9,687 bases of DNA from Planctomycetota bacterium. GTDB taxonomy: Bacteria > Planctomycetota > MHYJ01 > JACPRB01. The notes beneath the pieces were generated by a model that saw nothing but the letters and a program-made list of their open reading frames with translations, searched no databases and was not told where the DNA came from. A program made the translations under genes and the position numbers. This document shows positions 1 through 5,949 of the stretch, piece by piece. The stretch is taken from assembly GCA_016200125.1 (NCBI GenBank), contig JACQFK010000056.1, positions 1 through 9,687 of the forward strand, given 5' to 3'. Numbering within the stretch: the first letter of the stretch is position 1; every line of letters begins with the position of its first letter.

Positions 1-60
1 CATGGCGCCGGTCTTGGGGATCTCGAACAGGTAGGGGGCGATCTGCTTCAGGTCGGCCAT
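1..60 (-). CDS. rtcB: RtcB RNA ligase, N-terminal fragment (runs off left edge)
   Basis: Only the first 20 codons are inside the window, read leftward from an ATG at 60-58. They encode MADLKQIAPYLFEIPKTGAM. This resembles the RtcB amino terminus, where a short helix-turn lead-in is followed by an 'EIPK..GM.VPG' stretch. RtcB is the GTP- and Mn-dependent ligase that joins RNA 2',3'-cyclic phosphate ends to 5'-OH ends in tRNA splicing or RNA repair. The call is helped greatly by the archease gene two genes upstream on the same strand, because archease is the known activator of RtcB. No Shine-Dalgarno sequence precedes the ATG. An AT-rich TTTAAT lies 9 nt upstream on this strand, so the transcript could be nearly leaderless. 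Identity rests on 20 residues plus context and would be settled by the sequence to the left. Confidence 0.72.
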   Translation of the reverse strand, partial: MADLKQIAPYLFEIPKTGAM

Positions 61-69
61 GCAAAGACC

Positions 70-75
70 ATTAAA
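70..75 (-). promoter_or_regulatory. Possible -10 element (TTTAAT) for rtcB
   Basis: On the minus strand TTTAAT lies 9 nt before the rtcB ATG. It is preceded by TG two bases upstream, resembling an extended -10. No convincing -35 is visible at 16-18 bp. If used, transcription would begin almost at the start codon, which agrees with the lack of a Shine-Dalgarno sequence. The AT-rich repeat here makes a chance match likely. Confidence 0.22.
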
Positions 76-98
76 CACAAAGTAACGAAGACACAAAG
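75..98. repeat. Degenerate 8-bp tandem repeat upstream of rtcB
   Basis: Three consecutive octamers lie in constant phase: ACACAAAG (75-82), TAACGAAG (83-90) and ACACAAAG (91-98). A fading fourth unit follows. The block is AT-rich inside a GC-rich window and sits in the 94-bp gap between the DUF4375 stop (155) and the rtcB start (60). On the minus strand it reads CTTTGTGT/CTTCGTTA. Similar low-complexity words occur in spacers of other environmental bacterial genomes as far as I recall. No function is known to me. Confidence 0.6.
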
Positions 99-154
99 AA
101 GAACCGGAAGGGAGGTCGAAGGTTCGTGGAAAGAACAGGGCAGGGAAACTGTGG

Positions 155-652
155 TCACTTCACCTGGAGAAATGAATCCCTATTCCTGCGCACGTATTCC
201 ACACGCTCGTCGTCGATCTCCCAATCTCTTGAGATGATCCGTTCATCCAAGGCCGACATCCGGCTTTCGTCGAAATGTGCGAAAACCTCGGCGATCGTGC
301 CGTGGCGCAGCCCCTTTTTCCCGTGCTCGGCCGCCTCGTCGGGAATCAGTCGCAATGCCTCCTCGAGCAGGGATTCCGAGGACGTCTTGCCCATCACCCG
401 GTACCATTCTCGCGCGAGCCCGAACCATTCCGGGATGTTGTAGGCCGCCTGCGCGAATCCTCCGTTTCCCACGTCCCACTGAACATAGCGGGAGGCGAAG
501 TACAGGAGAACCGGCCTCGGGAAGCGAGGCACGTCCTCGATGGAGGATATCCTGTCCAGCAGGAGCAGCCAGAGTGCGTCGTCGAGTTCCTTCAGGGGGA
601 GCGGCGACCGTTCGTCCTCATCCATGAGTTCGGCGACGGATGACCAGCGCAT
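155..652 (-). CDS. DUF4375 (DMP19-like) domain protein
   Basis: A 165-residue cytosolic protein with no signal peptide or membrane segment. The core at residues 50-105 has the pattern of the DUF4375/DMP19 family: an aromatic-rich helix (YFASRYVQWDV), the hallmark NGGFAQAAYN at 63-72, then a helix with WYRVMG and an acidic/Leu-rich SLLEEAL stretch. The C-terminal third is highly charged and family-specific. No catalytic residues are known for this family and the function is unknown. The start is well supported: a strong Shine-Dalgarno AAGGAGG lies 4 nt upstream of the ATG. The gene begins 12 nt after the archease stop and is followed by rtcB, so it is probably cotranscribed with the RNA-repair pair. 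A link to RNA ligation is only an inference from position. The family membership is my reading of the motif, not a database hit. Confidence 0.8.
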   Translation of the reverse strand: MRWSSVAELMDEDERSPLPLKELDDALWLLLLDRISSIEDVPRFPRPVLLYFASRYVQWDVGNGGFAQAAYNIPEWFGLAREWYRVMGKTSSESLLEEALRLIPDEAAEHGKKGLRHGTIAEVFAHFDESRMSALDERIISRDWEIDDERVEYVRRNRDSFLQVK

Positions 653-656
653 TGAC

Positions 657-663
657 CCTCCTT
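657..663 (-). promoter_or_regulatory. Shine-Dalgarno of the DUF4375 gene
   Basis: The minus strand reads AAGGAGG four bases before the ATG at 652. It lies entirely within the 12-nt gap after the archease stop codon. It fixes the start of the DUF4375 gene and suggests translation coupled to, but independent of, the archease gene. It is the best ribosome-binding site in the window. Confidence 0.8.
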
Positions 664-664
664 G

Positions 665-1063
665 CTACACGTCGAAGATGACCCGTCCCCTCCATCCCTC
701 CCCCTCCCGGAGGGCTTCCAGCTGGTGGTAAGTCACGGCCTTGAGCTCGGTGCGCAGCGGATGGCGCGTCGTATCGTAGGGCTCCCAGGCGGCGTCGACC
801 GCGCCGGGCTTCGCCGCGAAGGCGACGTACATCCGGTGCTCCGTCGAGAAGCGGTAGAGCAACTCGCCGAGGAAATCGCGGAGCTCCTCGGCGGGGTCGG
901 CGCCCGCGACGGGGAAGGAGTCGGAGGCGGAAGGCGCGGGGGCGGGGGCGTCCGCCAGGATCGCGAACATCGCGCGGGCGCACTCGGCGAAGAGGGCCTC
1001 GAGCGTCGAGGCGCGGGCGACGACGCCGATGTCGCCGGTGTGGTCGATCAGCTCGTAGGCCAT
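665..1063 (-). CDS. Archease, RtcB activator
   Basis: A 132-residue archease, the small protein that accelerates RtcB guanylylation and multiple-turnover ligation. Evidence is the N-terminal signature YELIDHTGDIG (residues 3-13), with the acidic metal-binding residues of the family. The central helices include LRDFLGELLYRF, and ELKAVTYHQL (106-115) matches the archease K-x-V-T-Y-H motif. The protein ends in a hydrophobic RVIFDV, as is usual for the family, and its length is normal for it. I chose the ATG at 1063 because it places the family motif at the amino terminus. An upstream in-frame TTG at 1099 would add 12 non-conserved residues. No clear Shine-Dalgarno precedes 1063. It is the first gene of the archease, DUF4375, rtcB order and is divergent from the DUF2582 gene across a 152-bp gap. 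The stop codon is TAG. Confidence 0.93.
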   Translation of the reverse strand: MAYELIDHTGDIGVVARASTLEALFAECARAMFAILADAPAPAPSASDSFPVAGADPAEELRDFLGELLYRFSTEHRMYVAFAAKPGAVDAAWEPYDTTRHPLRTELKAVTYHQLEALREGEGWRGRVIFDV

Positions 1064-1156
1064 GGGGCGGATTGCACCACAAAGCGGCGGGGAACACAAC
1101 CGCGGGAACGCGTGGTAAGATGGAGCGGCGTTCCGCGATCTTTGGACTCGTTTTGC

Positions 1157-1187
1157 TTGACCGGCCGCCGGGGCCGGCCTGTATATT
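1157..1187 (+). promoter_or_regulatory. Sigma-70-like promoter of the DUF2582-hutH unit
   Basis: TTGACC (1157-1162) and TATATT (1182-1187) are separated by 19 bp, slightly longer than the optimal 17. The predicted transcription start near 1194 leaves a leader of about 22 nt. That leader carries the purine-rich GAAGGAG (1204-1210) five bases before the ATG at 1216. The spacer contains the palindromic-looking GGCCGCCGGGGCCGGCC, which could be an operator or simply GC-rich sequence. Confidence 0.55.
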
Positions 1188-1215
1188 CGCCGCCACAGAT
1201 TCCGAAGGAGTCCGC

Positions 1216-1455
1216 ATGCACTCGAAGGTCATCGGAGAAGCCGCCGGCGCCGTCTGGAAGATCCTGGGCGCCAAGGGCCGCATCGCCCTCACCACGCTTC
1301 CGAAGCTCCTCGACCAGGACAACATGGTGGTCCAGCAGGGCGTCGGCTGGCTGGCCCGCGAGCACAAGGTGGAGTTCGAGAAGGAGGGCCGGGCCCTCTA
1401 CGTCAAGCTGACCCCGCACGAGGCGGACGTCTTCAAGAAGCATCCTCCCAAGTAG
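1216..1455 (+). CDS. DUF2582 winged helix-turn-helix protein
   Basis: A 79-residue protein matching the small DUF2582 winged-helix family. An N-terminal helix (IGEAAGAVWKILGAKGRIAL, residues 6-25) is followed by a helix-turn-helix in which TLPKLL and MVVQQGVGWLAREHKV (37-52) form the turn and recognition helix. A short beta wing with EFEKEGRALYVKL follows. GVGWLARE is the most family-typical segment. Such proteins are assumed to bind DNA, but targets are generally unknown. The start is fixed by GAAGGAG five bases upstream of ATG and by alignment to the family; longer in-frame extensions to the left are GC-rich and unlike the family. It ends with TAG, 11 nt before the hutH start, so it is likely in the same transcript. 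It might regulate hutH, which is untested. Confidence 0.85.
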   Translation: MHSKVIGEAAGAVWKILGAKGRIALTTLPKLLDQDNMVVQQGVGWLAREHKVEFEKEGRALYVKLTPHEADVFKKHPPK

Positions 1456-1466
1456 AGGCCATCCGC

Positions 1467-3005
1467 TTGCGCAGCATCGTCCTCGACGGGGAGAGTCTCG
1501 GCTTCGTCGATCTCCGCGCGCTCTCCCGGGACTTCCTCCAGCGCGACGTGCGTCTGCGGGCGGCGCCGGCCGCGCTCCGGCGCGTGGCCCGGTCGCGCGC
1601 CGTCGTCGAGCGGGCGATCCGCGCGGGGCGCGTCGTCTACGGCGTCAACACGGGCTTCGGGAAGCTGGCCGACACGCACATCGACGCGAAGCGCCTGGGG
1701 GAGCTGCAGGAGAAGCTGCTCCTCTCCCACAGCGCGGGGATGGGGATGCCGATCCACGAAGTCGGCCTGATGATCGCCCTGCGGGCCAACGCGCTCCTCA
1801 TCGGCTATTCGGGGGTCTCGCCCGGGCTCGTCGAGCACCTGGTCGGGCTCTACAACCGCGGGGTGATCCCGGTGATCCTGGAGCAGGGCTCGGTGGGGGC
1901 CAGCGGGGACCTTGCGCCCCTCGCCCAGCTGGGGGCCGCGATGCTCGGCCACGGCGAGGCCTTCATCGGGACGAAGAAATACTCCGCGGCGGCGGCGCTG
2001 CGGCGGGCGCGCCTCGGGCCCTACCGCTTCAAACCCAAGGAGGCGCTTTCGCTCATCAACGGCACGCCCTTCACGTCGGCGCTGCTCGCGCGGATCCTCG
2101 CGGACGCGGAGGATCTCTTCAAGCTGTCGGACATCGCGGGGGCGATGAGCCTCGAGGCCCTCAAGGGCAGCCTCAAGCCCTTCGACCCTCGCTTCCACAG
2201 GCACCGGCCCCATCCCGGCCAGCTGGCCTCGGCGCACAACATCCGCGCGCTGCTCCTGCGGAGCGAGGTCCTCGAGTCGCACCGGCAGTGCCAGAAGGTG
2301 CAGGACGCCTACTCGCTGCGCTGCATCCCGCAGGTCCACGGCGCCGCGCGCGACGCCTGGGCCTACGCCCGGGACATCCTGGTCCGCGAGGCGAACTCGG
2401 TGACGGACAACCCGCTTGTCTTCGAGAACGGCGAGATCCTCTCGGGGGGCAACTTCCACGGGCAGTCGCTCGCGCATGCGGCGGACTTCCTGACGACGTC
2501 GCTGGTCTCGCTCGCCAACATCTCCGAGCGGCGGATCGACCGGATGACGAACCCCGAGCTGAGCGAGCTGCCAGCCTTCCTCGTGGAGGAGAGCGGCCTC
2601 AACTCGGGCTACATGATGGTGCAGGTGGCGGCCGCGGCCGTCGCGGCGGAGTGCCGCGCCGAGGCGTCCCCCGCCAGCATCCACTCGATCCCCACCGGCG
2701 CGTCGAAGGAGGACCACGTCCCGATGGCGCCGATCGCGGCGCGGAAGTGCCGCCGCGTGCTCGACAACGTGCGGAAGGTGATCGGGATGGAGCTGCTCTG
2801 CGCGGCGCAGGGGCTGGACTTCCTCCGGCCGCTGCAGCCGGGGAAGGGCGTGCGCGCCGCCCACGACCGGCTGCGCCGCGACATCCCGTCGCTCAGGCGC
2901 GACCGCTTCCTGCGGCCGGAGCTCGAGAAGATGACGTCCGTCTACTCGAAGCTGCCCGAGGAGATCCTCCGCGCCGTCGAGAAGGCGATCGGGCCGCTCT
3001 TCTGA
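1467..3005 (+). CDS. hutH: Histidine ammonia-lyase
   Basis: A 512-residue MIO enzyme of normal HutH length, converting L-histidine to trans-urocanate and ammonia in the cytosol, the first step of histidine use. The Ala145-Ser146-Gly147 triad that cyclises to the MIO electrophile lies in GSVGASGDLAPLA. Expected active-site residues are present: Tyr58 in YGVNTGFG, His88 in LLSHSAG, Asn198 in LINGT, Tyr282 and Arg285 in QDAYSLRCIPQVHGA, Phe330 in GGNFHGQ, and Glu415 in SKEDHVPM. His88 and Glu415 favour histidine over phenylalanine or tyrosine as substrate, though related tyrosine lyases also carry the His. The start is TTG, with AGAGG eight bases upstream; no nearby ATG suits. It follows the DUF2582 gene by 11 nt. 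No hutU, hutI or other histidine-catabolism gene is in the window, so the full pathway, if any, is encoded elsewhere. Confidence 0.95.
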   Translation: MRSIVLDGESLGFVDLRALSRDFLQRDVRLRAAPAALRRVARSRAVVERAIRAGRVVYGVNTGFGKLADTHIDAKRLGELQEKLLLSHSAGMGMPIHEVGLMIALRANALLIGYSGVSPGLVEHLVGLYNRGVIPVILEQGSVGASGDLAPLAQLGAAMLGHGEAFIGTKKYSAAAALRRARLGPYRFKPKEALSLINGTPFTSALLARILADAEDLFKLSDIAGAMSLEALKGSLKPFDPRFHRHRPHPGQLASAHNIRALLLRSEVLESHRQCQKVQDAYSLRCIPQVHGAARDAWAYARDILVREANSVTDNPLVFENGEILSGGNFHGQSLAHAADFLTTSLVSLANISERRIDRMTNPELSELPAFLVEESGLNSGYMMVQVAAAAVAAECRAEASPASIHSIPTGASKEDHVPMAPIAARKCRRVLDNVRKVIGMELLCAAQGLDFLRPLQPGKGVRAAHDRLRRDIPSLRRDRFLRPELEKMTSVYSKLPEEILRAVEKAIGPLF

Positions 3006-3066
3006 AGAGCGACCATCGAAAACCGAAAACCGGGAAGAGGGCCCCGCCCTGCAGGACGGAGGGGCC
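3004..3066 (+). repeat. Dispersed spacer repeat, copy 1 (NYCGAAA heptads), after hutH
   Basis: This block starts in the hutH stop codon with GAAGAGCG. It continues with heptads ATCGAAA (3015-3021), ACCGAAA (3022-3028) and ACCGGG (3029-3034), then AAGAGGGCCCC. It can be aligned by eye with the reverse strand of the comF-downstream spacer (7828 down to about 7771). Shared words in the same order are GAAGAGCG, CGAAAACCGAAA, ACCGG, AAGAGG and CCCC, and the main difference is the absence of two heptads. GGCCCC (3040-3045) can pair with GGGGCC (3061-3066), a possible terminator stem with no U-tract. The rest of the 231-bp gap to 3236 is GC-rich, with no gene that I can see. Confidence 0.65.
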
Positions 3067-3219
3067 ACCGAGCCCTCCGAGCGCGCAGGGATCCTCTCCG
3101 GGGGACGATCACGGGGAGTCCGGCGACCGCAGCCCCGCCTTCCCGTGCGGGAGCTGCCGCCGGCCCGGTATTTTCAGCCCTCCGCCCCCGATCCTGTACG
3201 GAAAAGGGCCCGGGGGCCG

Positions 3220-3225
3220 TATAAT
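3220..3225 (+). promoter_or_regulatory. Consensus -10 box (TATAAT) almost touching the next start codon
   Basis: A perfect TATAAT stands out in very GC-rich DNA, and the ATG of the pseudokinase gene follows 11 bases later. A -35 element is weak (GTACGG at 3197-3202 gives a 17-bp spacer but a poor match). Transcription starting 6-7 bases downstream would give a leader of about five bases, too short for a Shine-Dalgarno sequence, and none is visible. This implies a leaderless or near-leaderless mRNA. Confidence 0.55.
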
Positions 3226-3236
3226 ACACAAGAACC

Positions 3237-4966
3237 ATGGGCGTCCCGCGCGAAGACCTGCTCCTGATGATGCGCGCCCTGAAGCGTGGATTCGCCGATT
3301 CGAAGGCGATCCGCAAGGCGCTGGATCGGCAGGTATCGAAACCCATCTCTCTCCTCGAGGCGCTGCATCTTTCCGCCGCGGAGGCCGACGCCCTGAAGGC
3401 CGACGCGACGATCCCCGACCCCGTGCAGGACCGCCCGCTGCTCGACTCGCTCCAGAAGCTCCTGGTGGATGCCGAGACGATCACGTCCGCGGAGTGGGAG
3501 AAGTTCGTGGCGTCGTTCTCGCGCCCCTCGATGCGCCACTGGGGGCCGCTCCCCGTGCCGCAGGAGTTCGACGGCTACACGCTCCAATGGGAGCTGGCGC
3601 GCCGCGAGCGGGGCGTGGTCTACCGGGCCAAGGACAAGGACGGCCGCGACGTGGCGATCAAGGTGTTCCGCCCGGACGTGCCCCTCACGGGCAGCCTTCC
3701 GAAGGTGGACGGCCACGCCTACGCGGTGTCGGACTTCGCCGACGGCGAATCGCTCGAGGCGAAGCGGCCGACGGCGCGCCGCGGGGCCTACGCGATCTGG
3801 AAGGCGGCGGAGCAGCTGCGCGAGCGGAGCCACGGGGCCCTCTCGCCCGCGCGGATCGTGATCCGGAAGGACGACTCGATCGCGCTGCTCGGCTTCGAGA
3901 CCGCGAAGGCGGTCCCCCTCTCGATCCGGGCGAAGGCCTACGCGGGCCCCTCGGACGTCCATGCGCTGGGGGCGATCCTCTACGAGGTGATCGTGGGATC
4001 GCCGCCCGCGGGGGAGACCTCGCCGAAGGCGCGGGTGCGCGACAGCGACGACAACCTGGACCGCATCGTCTCCTGCGCCCTCTCGGGAGGCTACTCCTCG
4101 ACGGCCGCGCTGGCGGACGACCTGGGCCACTACTTCAAGGGCGAGCCGATCACGGGCCGCAAGGCGCCCTCGGAAGCGGCGCCCTCCTGGTCTGGCTCCT
4201 GCTGCCGAAGCCCAAGCCCCCCGCGCCGGAGCCGGATCCGGTGGCGAAGGAGGAGAAGCCCGCGCCGAAGCCGGCGACGCCCGAGAAGCCCAAGGAGACG
4301 GCCAAGACGCCGCCGAAGCCGCCGGTCGCCCCGGCCAAGCCGATGGACGCGGACGAGGAGCAGAAGCTCTACGACCAGTGCGTCGAGGCGCAGGCGAAGG
4401 GGGACAACGACAAGGTGCTCGCGACGGCGAACGAGGCGATCGCGCGCGGGACGAAGCGCGACTGGCCCTACTACCAGCTGTCCAACCTGTTCCTGTCGCG
4501 GAACGAGCTCGACAAGGCGCTGGAGTACGTCTCGCGGGCGCTGGAGATCGCGCCCCAGAACCGCGACTACCTGGAGCTGCGGGCCCACACCTACGTGTTC
4601 CGGGGCGAGGCGAAGAAGGCGCTCGCGGACCTGGACTCCCTCTACGGCAAGAAGGTCCCGGAGATCACCAAGCAGATCATCTCACTCGGGAAGCAGGCGG
4701 AGGCCGACGCCAAGGACGCCCGTCCGCGCTTCCTGCGCGGCGTCTTCTACCTCATGAAGCGTCACTACGAGACCGCGGCGACGGACTTCAGCGCGGCGAT
4801 CGAGGGCGGCTTCCCCCGCGCGCTCGCCTGGCGGGCGCTTGCCTTCCGGGGGGCCGACGATTCCGGCCGCGCCGCGGCGGACGGCCGCGCCTATCTCGCG
4901 CAATTCCCGAACGACTTCGCCAGCGAGGAAGTGAGGGCGCTGCTGAAGGAGATCGGGGCGAACTAG
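3237..4966 (+). pseudogene. Pseudokinase/TPR membrane protein, frameshifted near 4175
   Basis: Two reading frames join into one domain architecture. Residues 1-110 form a helical N-terminal region I do not recognise. Residues 111-300 form a degenerate Ser/Thr kinase fold. VAIK with Lys142 is kept, and the alpha-F segment SDVHALGAILYE (239-250) is canonical. However, the catalytic loop reads HGALSPARI (199-207) instead of HRDLKPxN, DFG is GFE (219-221), and the glycine loop is poor, so catalysis is unlikely. After KAPSE (codon 313, ends 4175) the frame fails. One base back (-1), an open frame runs to the TAG at 4964-4966. It encodes GALLVWLLLPK, a Pro/Lys/Ala-rich linker, then TPR-like repeats (WPYYQLSNLFLSRNELDKAL, YVSRALEIAP). 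The hydrophobic segment is only about 9 residues, short for a membrane helix, so more than one base may be missing. Kinase-TPR proteins of this type are common in Planctomycetota. Convergent with scpA. Confidence 0.75.
4163..4186 (+). repeat. Short direct repeat at the frameshift
   Basis: The nonamer GGCGCCCTC occurs at 4163-4171 and again at 4178-4186, bracketing the point where the pseudokinase frame changes. Short direct repeats favour deletion by slippage or collapse in assembly. That would explain both the loss of 3n+1 bases and the truncated hydrophobic segment. The repeat itself is plain in the sequence; its link to the lesion is inference. Confidence 0.55.
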
Positions 4967-4999
4967 GGACCGGGGACCAGGTACCAAGTACCTGGGGAC
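4965..4999. repeat. Degenerate 7-bp tandem array (RRGKACC) starting in a stop codon
   Basis: Four heptads lie in strict phase: AGGGACC (4965-4971), GGGGACC (4972-4978), AGGTACC (4979-4985) and AAGTACC (4986-4992). A diverged TGGGGAC follows. The first unit uses the AG of the TAG that ends the pseudokinase/TPR gene. The array fills most of the 56-bp gap between two convergent genes. It differs in sequence from the NYCGAAA arrays elsewhere in the window but shares the same period and the same placement at a stop codon. Confidence 0.65.
4977..4995. terminator. Hairpin between convergent genes, possible bidirectional terminator
   Basis: CCAGGTAC (4977-4984) and GTACCTGG (4988-4995) form a perfect 8-bp stem around a 3-nt CAA loop. 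The stem lies 10 bases after the stop of the pseudokinase/TPR gene and 27 bases beyond the stop of scpA. No U-tract follows on either strand, so intrinsic termination is only plausible. It could instead block read-through by structure or assist Rho. The stem arises from the overlapping heptad array. Confidence 0.4.
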
Positions 5000-5022
5000 T
5001 CTCCAGCCCCGATGACTTCAGA

Positions 5023-5889
5023 TCACGGCAGGGGCGGTACCGCCGGCGGAGGGGCATCCGGAGACGCCGCCGGCACCGAGCGCCCGAACGGCTTCTCCAC
5101 GACGGCGGTTTCCGAGGGAACCGCGGTCTCGAGCACGATCGGGGCGGGCGGCTCGTCCACGGCCTGGACGCGGATGTCGCCGTAATCGACCTCCTGCTCG
5201 ACCGTCACCTTCTGAATCTTCGCGAGTTGGAGCAGCGCGAGGAAGGTGCCGAGGATCGACGTGCGGTCGGGGGCCTCGCCCAGCAGTTCACGGAGGCTGG
5301 TGGTCCTCCGGTCGACGAGGGTGTTGAGGATCTTGTCGATGAAGACCTCGAGGGGCACGTCGCGGTAGAGGATCGACATCATCGCGTCGAGCCGGGTGCC
5401 CTTCAGGGCCTTCGAGTAGAGCAGGACGAGGTCCCAGAGTTCGAGGTTGCGGAGCGGCTCCTGCTCGGTCTCGCCCTCGAGGCGGATGCGGGGGCGGCCG
5501 TACTTCTGGGCCCGCTCGGTCATCATGAGGTCGAGCATCCGGCCGCGGTCCTTGAAGCGCTTGTAGTCGAGGAGCTTCTTGATGAGCTCGAGGGAGGCGT
5601 CGCCTTCCTCCTCCTCCCCCTCCTCGCCTTCGGCGCCCGGGGTCAGCTCGGGGGGCGCGACGGAGCGCGACTTGATGAGGAGGAGCTGGGAGGCGAGGGC
5701 GAGGAAGTTACCGGAGAGGTCGATGTCGCGCCGCTCCATCGCCGAAAGGAAGGCGATGTACTGCTCGCAGGCGCGGGCGAGGGCGATGGCGGTGATGTCG
5801 ACCTCGGTCTCCTTCACGAGGTGGAGGAGGAGATCGAGCGGTCCGTAGTAGTTGTCGAGCTTGACCTTGTATTCCGCGACTTCCGGCAT
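5023..5889 (-). CDS. scpA: Segregation and condensation protein A (kleisin)
   Basis: A 288-residue ScpA, the kleisin that bridges SMC heads in the bacterial condensin complex on the nucleoid. The N-terminal SMC-binding domain shows YYGPLDLLLHLVKETEVDITAI (residues 14-35 region) and NFLALASQLLLIKSR (61-75). The C-terminal winged helix shows GTFLALLQLAKIQKVTVEQ and ends in YGDIRV (236-241). An acidic loop at 85-97 (GAEGEEGEEEEGD) separates the first domain from the rest. A Pro/Ala-rich tail of about 45 residues follows the winged helix and makes the protein longer than many ScpAs. The ATG at 5889 is preceded by a purine-rich GGAGAGAGAGGG about 8 bases upstream. It lies 60 nt after trpS on the same strand. 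The usual partner scpB is not adjacent, since a convergent gene follows. Confidence 0.95.
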   Translation of the reverse strand: MPEVAEYKVKLDNYYGPLDLLLHLVKETEVDITAIALARACEQYIAFLSAMERRDIDLSGNFLALASQLLLIKSRSVAPPELTPGAEGEEGEEEEGDASLELIKKLLDYKRFKDRGRMLDLMMTERAQKYGRPRIRLEGETEQEPLRNLELWDLVLLYSKALKGTRLDAMMSILYRDVPLEVFIDKILNTLVDRRTTSLRELLGEAPDRTSILGTFLALLQLAKIQKVTVEQEVDYGDIRVQAVDEPPAPIVLETAVPSETAVVEKPFGRSVPAASPDAPPPAVPPLP

Positions 5890-5949
5890 GGCTGTGCCCT
5901 CTCTCTCCGGATCCCCCCTGCAGCGACGTCAGCCAGAGTCTAGCACAAA

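Noticed and set aside
1398..3068. 556-codon open frame opposite hutH
   Set aside because: Arg/Val/Glu/His-rich antisense shadow of a well-conserved gene. No motif and no ribosome-binding site.
3039..3180. tRNA or small RNA gene in the hutH-pseudokinase spacer
   Set aside because: No cloverleaf, no TTCGA-type T-loop context and no CCA end. Only small GC-rich stems such as CCCGTGCGGG are seen.
4155..4195. Programmed -1 ribosomal frameshift in the pseudokinase/TPR gene
   Set aside because: No X-XXY-YYZ slippery heptamer in the overlap region and the hydrophobic segment is too short. Deletion or sequence error is simpler.
2288..4377. Long open frame through hutH and into the pseudokinase gene in another frame
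   Set aside because: Before about 4175 it is Gly/Arg/Ala-rich low-complexity sequence typical of a shifted frame in GC-rich DNA. Only the part after 4175 encodes a recognisable protein, which I assign to the pseudokinase/TPR gene.
4378..5943. 521-codon plus-strand frame across TPR and scpA
   Set aside because: Overlaps the real TPR frame and runs antisense to scpA. No recognisable domain.
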